Shown here in pieces: positions 25,820 to 34,615 of a DNA stretch of 64,000 nt. The translations under genes were made by a program, and so were the position numbers. Under the pieces are notes generated by a model, which saw nothing but the letters and a program-made list of their open reading frames with translations, was not told the DNA's origin and did not search any database. The stretch is taken from contig JABXHX010000019.1 in the NCBI GenBank assembly GCA_013373385.1, positions 29,304 to 93,303 on the forward strand. The letters are read 5' to 3'. This DNA is from Flavobacteriaceae bacterium (GTDB lineage: Bacteria > Bacteroidota > Bacteroidia > Flavobacteriales > Flavobacteriaceae). How positions within the stretch are numbered: position 1 is the stretch's first letter; each line of letters starts with the position of its first letter.

Positions 25820-27646
25820 TTAAGTTAATGATTGCATAGTAACCAACTTGTAGTATTCTTTTTTAGAGGCAATCAAGTCTTCATGTCTTCCTTGCTCAAT
25901 AATTTTTCCTTTACGTAATACCACAATAATATCAGCTTTTTGAATGGTTGATAACCTGTGAGCAATAACCAACGATGTTCTGTTTTTCATCATTTTTTCT
26001 AAAGCTATTTGCACCAATTGTTCAGATTCTGTATCTAATGCAGATGTGGCTTCATCTAACACCATGATTGGTGGATTATTTAAGACGGCTCTAGCAATAT
26101 TTAATCGTTGTTTTTGTCCGCCCGATAACATATTTCCACCATCTCCAATATTTGTTTCATACCCGCTTGGTAATTCACAAATAAACTCATGCGCATTGGC
26201 AATTTTTGCGGCGGCAATTAATTCAGTTTCTGAGATGTTTTCTTTACCGAAAAGAATATTGTTTTTAACGGTGTCGTTAAACAGAATAGAATCTTGAGTA
26301 ACAAGCCCCATTAAATTTCTAACAGCGTTTTTCTTTAAGTATTTAATACTTATTCCATCAATTAATATGTCTCCTTTATTAACATCATAAAAACGTGTAA
26401 TTAAATTTGCTAAGGTAGATTTTCCACTTCCAGATTGACCTACTAATGCAACGGTTTTTCCTTTGGGAATTGTAAGAGAAAAATCTTTAAGTACATATTC
26501 GTTTTGGTATTTAAAAGAAACATTTTTAAACTCAATTTTACTATCAAAACTATTTTTTTGAACAGCATCTTTAGCATCTGAAATTAGGTTTTCAGTTTCA
26601 ATAATTTCCAAGACCCTTTCTGCAGCTGCATTTCCTTTTTTTACAGTATAGTTTGCTTTAGAAATTGCTTTTGCAGGAGTGAGAATGTTATAGGCCAAAC
26701 CTAAATAAGCAATAAATGCTTCTCCATCTAATGATTTGTCTACCAGTACCAAACTACCTCCATACCACAGCAAAATACCAAAAACCAATATTCCTAAAAA
26801 TTCACTTACCGGACTTGCTAAATTTGTTCTATTGATGAGCTTATTAGAATAACTTTCAAACCTTTTTGTAGACCTGTTAAACTTTTGATTAAAATAATGT
26901 TGTGCGTTAAAAGCCTTTATTACTTTAAGCCCGCTTAAGGTTTCTTCTAATAAAGATAAAAAGTAACCTTGTTCTTTTTGTACTTTATCTGACTTTCTTT
27001 TTAGGCTTTTACCAATACTAGAAATAACAATTCCGGCAATAGGAATAAAAATAAATACAAAGACAGTTAGCTTTACACTTATTAGTAACATAAATATAAT
27101 GGTTACTAATATGGTAAGTGGTTCTCTAATTAACAACTCTAAAATTGCTAAAAAAGAATGCTGTATTTCTAAGACATCAGTACCTATTCTTGCCATTACA
27201 TCACCTTTTCTTTTTTCTGAGAAATAAGAGATTGGTAAGTCTACTGTTTTTTGATACAATTTGTTACGTAAATCTTTTAATACGCCATTTCTTAAAAAGG
27301 TAATATTGTATAATGCTAAATAGTTAAATAAGTTTTTAAATAAAAACACAAAAACGACCAATCCAATAACAATAAATAACGCTCCAGATTTGTCTTCTCC
27401 AACCATTCTGTTGATTTCATAACTGAGTGTTTGATTAAGAAAGTTTCCTAAAGAATAAATATCTGTATATACAGGTTTGGTAATTTTTTCTGCATTGTCT
27501 GACTGAAAAATAACTTTAAATAAAGGCATTAGTACCACAAAAGAAAGGGCAGAAAAAATGGCGTACAGGATATTAAAAAATATATTTAAAAAAGCATATT
27601 TCTTGTAAGGAACAGCAAAGTGTAATATTTTTTTAAAGTAGTTCAT
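25820..27646 (-). CDS. MsbA-like ABC exporter (fused permease and ATPase)
   Basis: 608 residues. N-terminal permease (about 1-330) with six transmembrane helices, for example LNIFFNILYAIFSALSFVVL, LFIVIGLVVFVFLFKNLFNY and the paired helices around residues 165-205. C-terminal ATPase (about 365-605) with Walker A GQSGSGKST, Q-loop GLVTQDSILF, signature MLSGGQKQRLNIARA, Walker B IMVLDEATSALD and H-loop IAHRLST. Homologous to lipid A flippase MsbA and other lipid or peptide exporters. Located between a phosphohexomutase and glycosyltransferases, which supports lipid-linked glycan or LPS export. Its ATG overlaps the stop of the upstream mutase gene by one base (TAATG). Confidence 0.94.
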   Translation of the reverse strand: MNYFKKILHFAVPYKKYAFLNIFFNILYAIFSALSFVVLMPLFKVIFQSDNAEKITKPVYTDIYSLGNFLNQTLSYEINRMVGEDKSGALFIVIGLVVFVFLFKNLFNYLALYNITFLRNGVLKDLRNKLYQKTVDLPISYFSEKRKGDVMARIGTDVLEIQHSFLAILELLIREPLTILVTIIFMLLISVKLTVFVFIFIPIAGIVISSIGKSLKRKSDKVQKEQGYFLSLLEETLSGLKVIKAFNAQHYFNQKFNRSTKRFESYSNKLINRTNLASPVSEFLGILVFGILLWYGGSLVLVDKSLDGEAFIAYLGLAYNILTPAKAISKANYTVKKGNAAAERVLEIIETENLISDAKDAVQKNSFDSKIEFKNVSFKYQNEYVLKDFSLTIPKGKTVALVGQSGSGKSTLANLITRFYDVNKGDILIDGISIKYLKKNAVRNLMGLVTQDSILFNDTVKNNILFGKENISETELIAAAKIANAHEFICELPSGYETNIGDGGNMLSGGQKQRLNIARAVLNNPPIMVLDEATSALDTESEQLVQIALEKMMKNRTSLVIAHRLSTIQKADIIVVLRKGKIIEQGRHEDLIASKKEYYKLVTMQSLT

Positions 27647-29355
27647 TATAAACTTAACTCTTTAATAATACGTTGAATTTTAGCATCTAGTTCTTGTTCA
27701 GTCTTTTCAACATTCGCAACACTATCTAAAGTAGTTTTTACGCTAAAATAAAATTTTATTTTTGGCTCTGTTCCACTAGGTCTAGCAGCAATTTTACTAC
27801 CGTCTTCTGTATGATATATTAATACATTTGATTTTGGGATATCCATTACAGTTTCTTCACCAGTAATCAAGTTTTTTTGAATAGAGCTTTGGTAATCACA
27901 AACCAAGGTTACTTTAGATCTGTCTATTTCTGTCAATGGATTTTCGCGTAAATCAATCATCATTTGTTTGATTTGTTGCGCGCCATCCATTCCTTTCTTT
28001 ACAATGGCGATTAAGTGTTCTTTATAAAAGCTATTGTTTATGTAAATACTGATTAATTCATTATAGAGTGAACTATTATTTACTTTAGCATCCGCAGCAA
28101 TTTCACAGGCTAATAGTGCAGAAGTTACAGCATCTTTATCCCTAACAAAATCGCCAACCATATACCCAAAGCTTTCTTCACCACCACCAATAAAATCAAG
28201 TTCAGGAAAATCCTTAATCATTTTGGCAATCCATTTGAAACCTGTTAATCCAACTTTGGTTTCTACACCATAACTATCAGCAATTTCATTTACAAGATTA
28301 CTAGAAACAATGGTAGAGCCTACAAATTGTTTTCCATTTAATTTTCCTTGCTGTTGCCAGTTTTTAATTAAAAACTCAGTCATTACACACATGGCTTGGT
28401 TACCATTCAATAACTTCATGTTGCCTTCTAAGTCTCTAACAGCAATTCCAACTCTATCAGAATCTGGGTCGGTACCAATAACAATGTCAGCATTTAATTT
28501 ATTTGCTAAATCAACTGCCATTTGTAAGGCTTCTGGTTCTTCTGGGTTAGGCGATGTAACTGTAGGGAAATCACCATCTGGTGTCGCTTGTTCTTCAACA
28601 ATATGAATATTAGTGTATCCAGCACGTTTTAAAACTTCTGGAATCAATGTAATGGATGTTCCGTGTAGTGACGTGAAGACAATTTTTAAATCTTCTCTTC
28701 CTGTAATATCAAAAGTTCCGCTTGTTAATGATGCTTTCCAGAAAGCTTCATCAATTTCAGTACCAATATAGGATATGAACTCTTGGTTAGTGTTGAAGTT
28801 AATTTCATCAAACTGTAATGAATTTACCTTATCGATGATTTTTTTATCATGTGGAGGAACAATTTGTCCACCATCATTCCAGTATACTTTATAGCCGTTA
28901 TATTCTGGTGGATTATGAGAAGCTGTTAATACAATTCCAACATCACAATTTAGTTCATTTACAGCAAATGAAAGTTCTGGTGTTGGTCGTAAATCTTCAA
29001 ATAAGAACACTTGAATATTATTTGCTGATAACACATCTGCAACTACTTTAGAGAGCCATTTGCTATCGTGCCTACAATCGTATCCAATGGCAACTTTTAA
29101 TTTTTTATTAGGATAAACTTCTTTTAAATAATTGCTCAATCCTTGCGTAGCTTTACCTAATGTGTATTTATTAATTCGGTTTGTTCCAGCTCCAACGATT
29201 CCTCGCATTCCACCAGTACCGAATTCCATATTTTTATAAAATCGATCCGCTAAATCATCAGAATTGGTATCAATTAGTTGTTGTATTTCTTTTCTAGTTT
29301 CTGAATCAAATGGTTCAGAAAGCCAAGTTTTGGCAATGTCTAAAATCTCTTTCAT
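27646..29355 (-). CDS. Phospho-sugar mutase (phosphoglucomutase/phosphomannomutase)
   Basis: 569 residues. Interconverts sugar 1- and 6-phosphates to supply sugar nucleotides. Active-site loop TASHNPPEYNGYKVYWNDGG contains the phosphoserine; metal-binding loop GTDPDSDRVGIA; sugar-binding loop GGGEESFGYM; phosphate-binding loop RPSGTEPKIKFY. The long form (about 570 residues) is the PGM2-like group common in Bacteroidota, which includes phosphopentomutase relatives. Substrate specificity cannot be settled from sequence. It has its own promoter box and is translationally coupled to the ABC exporter. Confidence 0.94.
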   Translation of the reverse strand: MKEILDIAKTWLSEPFDSETRKEIQQLIDTNSDDLADRFYKNMEFGTGGMRGIVGAGTNRINKYTLGKATQGLSNYLKEVYPNKKLKVAIGYDCRHDSKWLSKVVADVLSANNIQVFLFEDLRPTPELSFAVNELNCDVGIVLTASHNPPEYNGYKVYWNDGGQIVPPHDKKIIDKVNSLQFDEINFNTNQEFISYIGTEIDEAFWKASLTSGTFDITGREDLKIVFTSLHGTSITLIPEVLKRAGYTNIHIVEEQATPDGDFPTVTSPNPEEPEALQMAVDLANKLNADIVIGTDPDSDRVGIAVRDLEGNMKLLNGNQAMCVMTEFLIKNWQQQGKLNGKQFVGSTIVSSNLVNEIADSYGVETKVGLTGFKWIAKMIKDFPELDFIGGGEESFGYMVGDFVRDKDAVTSALLACEIAADAKVNNSSLYNELISIYINNSFYKEHLIAIVKKGMDGAQQIKQMMIDLRENPLTEIDRSKVTLVCDYQSSIQKNLITGEETVMDIPKSNVLIYHTEDGSKIAARPSGTEPKIKFYFSVKTTLDSVANVEKTEQELDAKIQRIIKELSL

Positions 29356-29374
29356 GTTTAAATTAAATAGTCCG

Positions 29375-29382
29375 CAAAGATA
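29375..29382 (-). promoter_or_regulatory. Internal promoter for phospho-sugar mutase, ABC exporter and GT
   Basis: Minus-strand TATCTTTG, a perfect TAnnTTTG, 19 bases before the mutase ATG and in the gap after the upstream glycosyltransferase gene. Confidence 0.75.
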
Positions 29383-29387
29383 CTGAT

Positions 29388-30344
29388 TTAGAAATTGAGT
29401 GTTGATTTAATGGTGTAGTGTTTTTCTTGTGAATTTGATTTAATAATCAATTCTCCTAAAAAGCCTGCTAAAAACAACAGTGTTCCTAAAATCATGGTTG
29501 TTAGTGCTATATAAAACCAAGGGTTGTTAGTAACTAAAATTGTTTTTATACCGTTTGATAGTTTATACAATTTTAGCACACCAATATAAGCAGCAGAACA
29601 GAAACCAAAAATAAACATTAAGGTACCCCAAAGCCCGAAAAAGTGCATGGGTCTTTTACCAAATTTTGATAAGAATGAAATGGTAATTAAATCTAAAAAA
29701 CCATTGATAAAGCGATCCATTCCAAATTTTGTTTCTCCATATTTTCTAGCTTGATGTTGTACAACCTTTTCACCAATATTGGTAAAACCTTCGTTTTTAG
29801 CAAGAACAGGAATGTAGCGGTGCATTTCTCCACTTACTTTTACAGTTTTAATAACAACATTTTTATAGGCTTTTAATCCGCAATTAAAATCGTGCAATTT
29901 TAATCCAGATGTTTTTCTTGCTGCTGCGTTGAACAATCTTGAAGGTAAATTCTTTGTAATTACATTATCGTAACGCTTCTTTTTCCAACCAGAAATTAAG
30001 TCATAATTTTCTTTTGTAATCAAGTCATATAGCTCTGGAATTTCTTCAGGATTGTCTTGTAAATCGGCATCCATAGTAATGACAACATTCCCTTGAGCCA
30101 TTTCAAAACCAGCATCTAAAGCTTGAGATTTGCCATAGTTTTTCTGAAAACGAATTCCTTTTACTTCTTTGTGTTTCATTGATAAAGTTTCAATGACCTT
30201 CCAAGAAGTATCCGTACTTCCATCGTCAATAAACAATACTTCGTATTCATAAGAATTGGACTGCATAACTTTTGCAATCCAACGATATAATTCTTGTAAA
30301 GATTCCTCTTCGTTTAATAAAGGTATAACTACCGATATATCCAT
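29388..30344 (-). CDS. Polyprenyl-phosphate-type glycosyltransferase, GT2 (GtrB/DPM-like)
   Basis: 318 residues. GT2 domain at about 1-225: ISVVIPLLNEEESLQELYRW, FIDDGSTDTSW, MDADLQDNPEEIP, then two predicted membrane helices at about 235-255 (FFGLWGTLMFIFGFCSAAYI) and 275-300 (FYIALTTMILGTLLFLAGFL). This is the layout of DPM1/GtrB/YfdH-type enzymes that load a sugar onto polyprenyl phosphate at the inner membrane. Together with the downstream phospho-sugar mutase and MsbA-like exporter it suggests making and flipping of lipid-linked sugars. The gap to the mutase is 32 bases. Confidence 0.92.
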   Translation of the reverse strand: MDISVVIPLLNEEESLQELYRWIAKVMQSNSYEYEVLFIDDGSTDTSWKVIETLSMKHKEVKGIRFQKNYGKSQALDAGFEMAQGNVVITMDADLQDNPEEIPELYDLITKENYDLISGWKKKRYDNVITKNLPSRLFNAAARKTSGLKLHDFNCGLKAYKNVVIKTVKVSGEMHRYIPVLAKNEGFTNIGEKVVQHQARKYGETKFGMDRFINGFLDLITISFLSKFGKRPMHFFGLWGTLMFIFGFCSAAYIGVLKLYKLSNGIKTILVTNNPWFYIALTTMILGTLLFLAGFLGELIIKSNSQEKHYTIKSTLNF

Positions 30345-30422
30345 AAATTAGCTGCTATAAAAGCGTAAAGGTAAAACATACGAATATATTTTACCTTTAA
30401 AACTTTTAAAATTTTCTTAAAA

Positions 30423-30944
30423 CTAGTATTGTTCTTCAGCGCTTTGTTTCATTATCGCTCCAGCAATAGCAGAAATAATAAAGCTAAAGAATGCTGCAGC
30501 TACTAAGCCAATTGCAGAAGAAATTAAGGGACCTTGAAATTTTTTCATCATTTCTTTTGCTCCTTCAATTTGTTCAGACGTCATTCCTTGGTCAACCCAA
30601 TTTTGTTCTTGAACAGCGGTCATTTGATTCATAAAGTCAGGTTCTATGAAGTTCATAAAGATTTGATTGTAAACTATAACAATTATAGTACTTATCATTG
30701 TTAATCCAACTCCAATTTTTACAGCCTGCCCCCAAGACATAAAACCCCCATTACCTAATTTAAATTTTGTCATACCTAGAACTATCATTATAGTCATAAC
30801 AGCAATATTTAAGATGCTAATTGACCAATGAGGTTGTAAATGATTTCCAGTTGCGTAAAGTGTTAAACTGATTAAAATAGATATAATCCCTAAATAGAGT
30901 CCATAGTTTAAAATAATACTTTTACTTGATACTTGATTTTCCAT
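30423..30944 (-). CDS. DUF4199 integral membrane protein
   Basis: 173 residues with four hydrophobic helices: about 12-32 (YGLYLGIISILISLTLYATG), 38-58 (HWSISILNIAVMTIMIVLGM), 74-95 (VKIGVGLTMISTIIVIVYNQ), and 140-165 (ISSAIGLVAAAFFSFIISAI). The YxLxxGI start, the GGFMSWGQAVKIGV motif and the loop with EQIEGAKEMMKKFQG are the DUF4199 pattern of Bacteroidota inner-membrane proteins. Function unknown. First gene of the minus-strand envelope group, transcribed from its own promoter box; the next gene is 78 bases away. Confidence 0.85.
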   Translation of the reverse strand: MENQVSSKSIILNYGLYLGIISILISLTLYATGNHLQPHWSISILNIAVMTIMIVLGMTKFKLGNGGFMSWGQAVKIGVGLTMISTIIVIVYNQIFMNFIEPDFMNQMTAVQEQNWVDQGMTSEQIEGAKEMMKKFQGPLISSAIGLVAAAFFSFIISAIAGAIMKQSAEEQY

Positions 30945-30970
30945 TGTGTTTTGATAATTAGTTAGTTATA

Positions 30971-30978
30971 CAAATATA
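30971..30978 (-). promoter_or_regulatory. DUF4199 gene promoter, -7 box
   Basis: Minus-strand TATATTTG, a perfect TAnnTTTG, 26 bases before the ATG at 30944. Confidence 0.78.
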
Positions 30979-31077
30979 TTTATTCTGATATTGTTTTTGT
31001 GAAAATGTAATAATCATTTTTAAACAATTGATTAGTAAGTCAACAACAAAATTTGTTACAAAATACCTTAAAAAGAT

Positions 31078-31107
31078 TGTACAACTTTAAAAATGATTGT
31101 AAATTTG
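31078..31107 (+). promoter_or_regulatory. SRP RNA promoter
   Basis: TTG at 31078-31080 and TAAATTTG at 31100-31107 with a 19-base spacer, the Bacteroidota -33/-7 arrangement. The RNA 5' end is just downstream. Confidence 0.82.
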
Positions 31108-31109
31108 CA

Positions 31110-31208
31110 GCGGCAAGTCCTACACAACTAGCTCCCTTTGAATCCCCCAGGGCGGGAACGCAGCAAGGGTATTAGGTTGTAGCAGTGTGATGTAGATAGC
31201 TTGCCATT
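31110..31208 (+). ncRNA. ffs: Small signal recognition particle RNA (4.5S-type)
   Basis: About 99 bases that fold into one long hairpin: GGCAAG (31112-31117) pairs with CTTGCC (31200-31205). The apical part contains the conserved domain IV signature, with AATCCCCCAGGGCGGGAACG followed by CAGCAAGGGTA, which includes the GGAA-type apical loop and the Ffh-binding internal loop. It guides co-translational insertion by SRP together with Ffh and FtsY (ftsY is at 40479 in this window). A T run follows the 3' arm (31206-31212) and probably ends transcription. The 335-base region between 30945 and 31280 is otherwise empty. Confidence 0.93.
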
Positions 31209-31280
31209 TTTTATGCGCTAAATTTAGATTTCTCCGTTTTCTTTTAAGATATTTGTCAGACACCTTTTTAAATTTTATCT

Positions 31281-32084
31281 ATGTCTAAAGTTGTTTTGGT
31301 TACTGGTACTTCATCTGGAATTGGAAAAGCAATTGCTACATATCTTTCTGAAAAAGGAATGAAGGTCTACGGAACAAGTAGAAAGCCTAAAAAAAGTGAC
31401 AATGTGCCATTTACTTTTCTTGCCTTAGATGTATTAGATACCGATTCTATTAACACGGCTATTTCTTTGATTCTTGAAAAAGAAGGTAGGTTAGATGTAC
31501 TGGTTAACAATGCGGGTATGGGAATTACAGGGCCAATTGAAGATACTCCTACAGACGAAATGAGAAAAGTGTTTGATACAAATGTATTTGGTGCTGTCGA
31601 TGTGATGAAAGCTGTGCTACCACATATGCGTAGCCAAAAAAGCGGAGCAATTATTAATGTAACTTCTATTGCTGGATATATGGGCTTACCATTTAGAGGA
31701 GTGTATTCTGCAACAAAAGGAGCGCTAGAATTGATAACTGAATCTGTAAGAATGGAAGTGAAAAACTTTGGAGTTCAAGTTGTAAACATTGCGCCAGGAG
31801 ATTTTGCAACCAATATTGCCGCAGGGAGGTATCACACACCTGTTTTTGAAGATTCTGCCTATAAAAAAGTATATGCAGAAAATTTAGCTTTAATGGATGC
31901 ACATGTTGATAGTGGTATGGATCCAATAGTAATGGCGAAGGCAGTGTTTAAAATTATCAATACAAAAAAACCAAAAGTACATTATAAAGTTGGCGGATTC
32001 ATGGAAAAATTTTCGATTGTTTTAAAAAGAATTTTACCAGATACAATGTATGAAAAACTGTTAATGAATCACTACAAACTCTAA
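31281..32084 (+). CDS. Short-chain dehydrogenase/reductase
   Basis: 267 residues. SDR signatures: VTGTSSGIGKAIATYL at the N-terminus, NNAGMGITG at about 75, and the catalytic Ser/Tyr/Lys in NVTSIAGYMGLPFRGVYSATK. The C-terminal segment (PKVHYKVGGFMEKFSIVLKR) resembles the group annotated as retinol-dehydrogenase-like SDRs. Substrate unknown, cofactor probably NADP(H) as the glycine motif is followed by TSRKPKK. A one-mismatch box (GATATTTG) precedes it. It is upstream of the fsa gene by 110 bases and has a separate promoter. Confidence 0.92.
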   Translation: MSKVVLVTGTSSGIGKAIATYLSEKGMKVYGTSRKPKKSDNVPFTFLALDVLDTDSINTAISLILEKEGRLDVLVNNAGMGITGPIEDTPTDEMRKVFDTNVFGAVDVMKAVLPHMRSQKSGAIINVTSIAGYMGLPFRGVYSATKGALELITESVRMEVKNFGVQVVNIAPGDFATNIAAGRYHTPVFEDSAYKKVYAENLALMDAHVDSGMDPIVMAKAVFKIINTKKPKVHYKVGGFMEKFSIVLKRILPDTMYEKLLMNHYKL

Positions 32085-32162
32085 CAGTAATAATTCACTT
32101 TTTGTTAATAAATTAGCAAAAGGTTTATCAAATAAACTATTTTATAGACCAATAATTCGGTC

Positions 32163-32170
32163 TATCTTTG
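32163..32170 (+). promoter_or_regulatory. fsa promoter, -7 box
   Basis: TATCTTTG, a perfect TAnnTTTG, 24 bases before the fsa ATG. Confidence 0.8.
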
Positions 32171-32194
32171 TGCAAACAAAATCACACATAAACA

Positions 32195-32848
32195 ATGAAA
32201 TTTTTTATTGACACAGCTAACTTAGAACAAATAAAAGAAGCGCAAGCGCTAGGTATTTTAGATGGAGTAACAACCAATCCGTCTTTAATGGCTAAAGAAG
32301 GTATTACCGGAGCAGAAAACATTATCAACCATTACAAAGCTATTTGTGATGTGGTAGATGGAGACGTTTCTGCAGAAGTAATTGCTACTGATTTTGACGG
32401 AATGGTTAAAGAAGGTGAAGCTTTAGCAGCTTTAAACCCGCAGATTGTGGTTAAATTACCAATGATTAAGGATGGAGTAAAGGCGTGTAAATACTTTTCT
32501 TCTAAAGGAATTAAAACAAACGTAACTTTAGTGTTTTCTGCAGGTCAAGCATTGTTGGCTGCGAAAGCTGGAGCAACCTATGTTTCACCATTTATTGGTC
32601 GTTTAGACGATATTTCTACTGACGGTTTAAACTTAATCGCAGAGATTCGTCAGATTTATGATAATTATGGTTTTGATACAGAAATCTTGGCAGCATCTGT
32701 ACGCCATACTATGCATATAATTGACTGTGCAAAAATTGGTGCCGATGTAATGACAGGCCCATTAAGTGCTATTGAAGGGTTGTTAAAGCATCCTTTAACA
32801 GATATAGGTTTGGCTAAGTTTTTAGCAGATTATAAAAAAGGAAATTAA
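32195..32848 (+). CDS. fsa: Transaldolase-family aldolase (fructose-6-phosphate aldolase)
   Basis: 217 residues, the length of the short MipB/TalC/FSA type rather than the 310-residue TalB. It begins [20 protein letters not shown] and has [13 protein letters not shown], the Schiff-base lysine region IVVKLPMI at about 83-90, the [20 protein letters not shown] strand, and SPFIGRLDD. Such proteins act either as fructose-6-phosphate aldolase or as transaldolase. Distinguishing the two needs active-site details that I cannot settle here, so the name is provisional. It has its own promoter and a strong terminator. Confidence 0.92.
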   Translation: MKFFIDTANLEQIKEAQALGILDGVTTNPSLMAKEGITGAENIINHYKAICDVVDGDVSAEVIATDFDGMVKEGEALAALNPQIVVKLPMIKDGVKACKYFSSKGIKTNVTLVFSAGQALLAAKAGATYVSPFIGRLDDISTDGLNLIAEIRQIYDNYGFDTEILAASVRHTMHIIDCAKIGADVMTGPLSAIEGLLKHPLTDIGLAKFLADYKKGN

Positions 32849-32870
32849 TTTTTTTTTAGACCAAAGTTAA

Positions 32871-32929
32871 AAGTCTAAAGATGAAAGGCTAAAAAAGCTT
32901 AGGTCTTTAGGCTTTTTTACTTTAGACTT
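32871..32929 (+). terminator. Nested inverted repeat acting as fsa terminator
   Basis: An inner hairpin AAAAAAGCTTA (32891-32901) / TAGGCTTTTTT (32908-32918) with one wobble and a T run forms the terminator. It is enclosed by an outer perfect inverted repeat AAGTCTAAAG (32871-32880) / CTTTAGACTT (32920-32929). The outer arms and the AAAGGCTAAA/CTTTAGGCTTT variants resemble an intergenic repeat unit rather than a plain terminator. Confidence 0.85.
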
Positions 32930-32935
32930 AATTAT

Positions 32936-34615
32936 ATGTATCCAAAAAAAGAACTCGCACAGATTGTAATTTCGACTTGTCATCAATTCAATATTGATAC
33001 GGTTGTGATTTCTCCTGGTTCTCGTAATGCTCCGTTAACAATTGGTTTTTCTAATCATCCAGAAATAAAAGCCTTGAGTATTGTAGATGAGCGTTGTGCA
33101 GCTTTTTTTGCATTGGGAATTGCACAGCAAACTCAAAAACCAGTAGCTATTGCATGTACTTCTGGTTCTGCATTATTGAATTACTATCCAGCCATAGCAG
33201 AAGCGTTTTATAGTAACATCCCTCTAGTGGTTATTTCTGCCGATAGACCAGCACACTTGATTGATATTGGTGACGGACAAACCATTCGGCAAGAGAATGT
33301 TTTTCTGAATCATATTTTATTTTCAGCAAATTTAGTTGAAGATACTTCTCAAAGAGAGTTTAATATAAATCTGGTAGCAGAAGCGTTACATATAGCAACT
33401 ACAAAAAAAGGACCGGTACATGTCAATGTTCCGTTTAATGAGCCTTTGTATGAAACAGTGGAAGCAATAGATAGTATTATTTCAAGTAAAGTAAAGCAAT
33501 CTTTTTTACAACTTACTTCATCAAGTATTTCTACTAATAACCAAGTTAATTTTAATGAACTACGTGAAATTTGGAATACTTCCACTAAGAAAATGATTTT
33601 AGTTGGAGTACATCAAAACAATCATGAGTTACAACAAATTATTGATAATTTTAAAGAAGATGCATCTGTTATTGTTTTATCAGAAGCTACCTCAAACCTA
33701 AATTCTGAAGGGATAATTAATTCCATTGATAAGCTTATTTTTCCACTATCAGATGCTGCGTTTGAAGAATTGAAACCAGAAGTTTTAATTACTGTTGGTG
33801 GGATGATAGTTTCTAAAAAAATAAAACAACTATTAAGAAAGCACCCACCCAAGCATCATTGGCATGTAGATGCATTAAAATCAATGAATACCTATCATAG
33901 TTTGTCGGAATTTATTCAAGAAAAACCAATTGATTTCTTACCAACACTTCCTGTAAATTCTGCTTCGGTGAGCACTTATCAACAGCAATGGTTATCTATA
34001 AAAAAGCACAGAGCTACTCAGCATAAAAAGTACGTGGCATCAATTCCTTTTTCAGATTTAAAAGTATTTGATGAAGTTTTAAAATCAATTCCCAACAATG
34101 CACAGTTACAGTTGAGTAATAGCTCAATTGTTCGTTATGCACAACTATTTGATGTAAATAACACCTTGCAAGTTTATTGTAATAGAGGAACTAGTGGTAT
34201 TGATGGGAGTACAAGTACAGCAATCGGAGCAGCTTTTGCTGTAGAAAAGCAAACTGTTTTTATTACTGGAGATTTGAGCTTCTTTTACGATAGCAATGCA
34301 ATGTGGAATAATTATATCCCTAAAAATTTTAGAATTATTTTAATTAACAATGGTGGCGGCGGAATTTTTAGATTTATTCCAGGGCCAAAATCTACAAATG
34401 CCTTAGCGTATTTTGAAACATCACATCAATTAACAGCAGCGCAATTAAGTAAGATGTACGGATTAGAATATCAGCCAGTAAATGATTTTTCTAACTTGAA
34501 AAAAGAATTGTCAGTATTTTATTCAGCATCTAATCAACCAAAAGTATTGGAAATATTTACTGATAAAGAAGTAAATGAAAAAGTATTAAAAGAATATTTT
34601 AAATTTTTGAAATAA
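32936..34615 (+). CDS. menD: 2-succinyl-5-enolpyruvyl-6-hydroxy-3-cyclohexene-1-carboxylate synthase
   Basis: 559 residues, thiamine-diphosphate-dependent enzyme committing isochorismate and 2-oxoglutarate to menaquinone synthesis. N-terminal TPP-pyrimidine domain with VVISPGSRNAPLTIGFS and CTSGSALLNYYPAIAEAFYS; C-terminal TPP-binding domain with GNRGTSGIDGST-like NRGTSGIDGSTSTAIGAAFA and GDLSFFYDSNAMWN, then NNGGGGIFRFIPG. All family motifs are complete and the length is normal. The next gene starts inside its stop codon (TAATG), so the two are translationally coupled; menB follows. Confidence 0.96.
   Translation: MYPKKELAQIVISTCHQFNIDTVVISPGSRNAPLTIGFSNHPEIKALSIVDERCAAFFALGIAQQTQKPVAIACTSGSALLNYYPAIAEAFYSNIPLVVISADRPAHLIDIGDGQTIRQENVFLNHILFSANLVEDTSQREFNINLVAEALHIATTKKGPVHVNVPFNEPLYETVEAIDSIISSKVKQSFLQLTSSSISTNNQVNFNELREIWNTSTKKMILVGVHQNNHELQQIIDNFKEDASVIVLSEATSNLNSEGIINSIDKLIFPLSDAAFEELKPEVLITVGGMIVSKKIKQLLRKHPPKHHWHVDALKSMNTYHSLSEFIQEKPIDFLPTLPVNSASVSTYQQQWLSIKKHRATQHKKYVASIPFSDLKVFDEVLKSIPNNAQLQLSNSSIVRYAQLFDVNNTLQVYCNRGTSGIDGSTSTAIGAAFAVEKQTVFITGDLSFFYDSNAMWNNYIPKNFRIILINNGGGGIFRFIPGPKSTNALAYFETSHQLTAAQLSKMYGLEYQPVNDFSNLKKELSVFYSASNQPKVLEIFTDKEVNEKVLKEYFKFLK

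Noticed and set aside
31110..31208. Possible tmRNA or tRNA at the structured region
   Set aside because: The conserved GGCGGGAACGCAGCAAGGG core and single long hairpin fit SRP RNA; no tRNA-like acceptor or anticodon arms are present.
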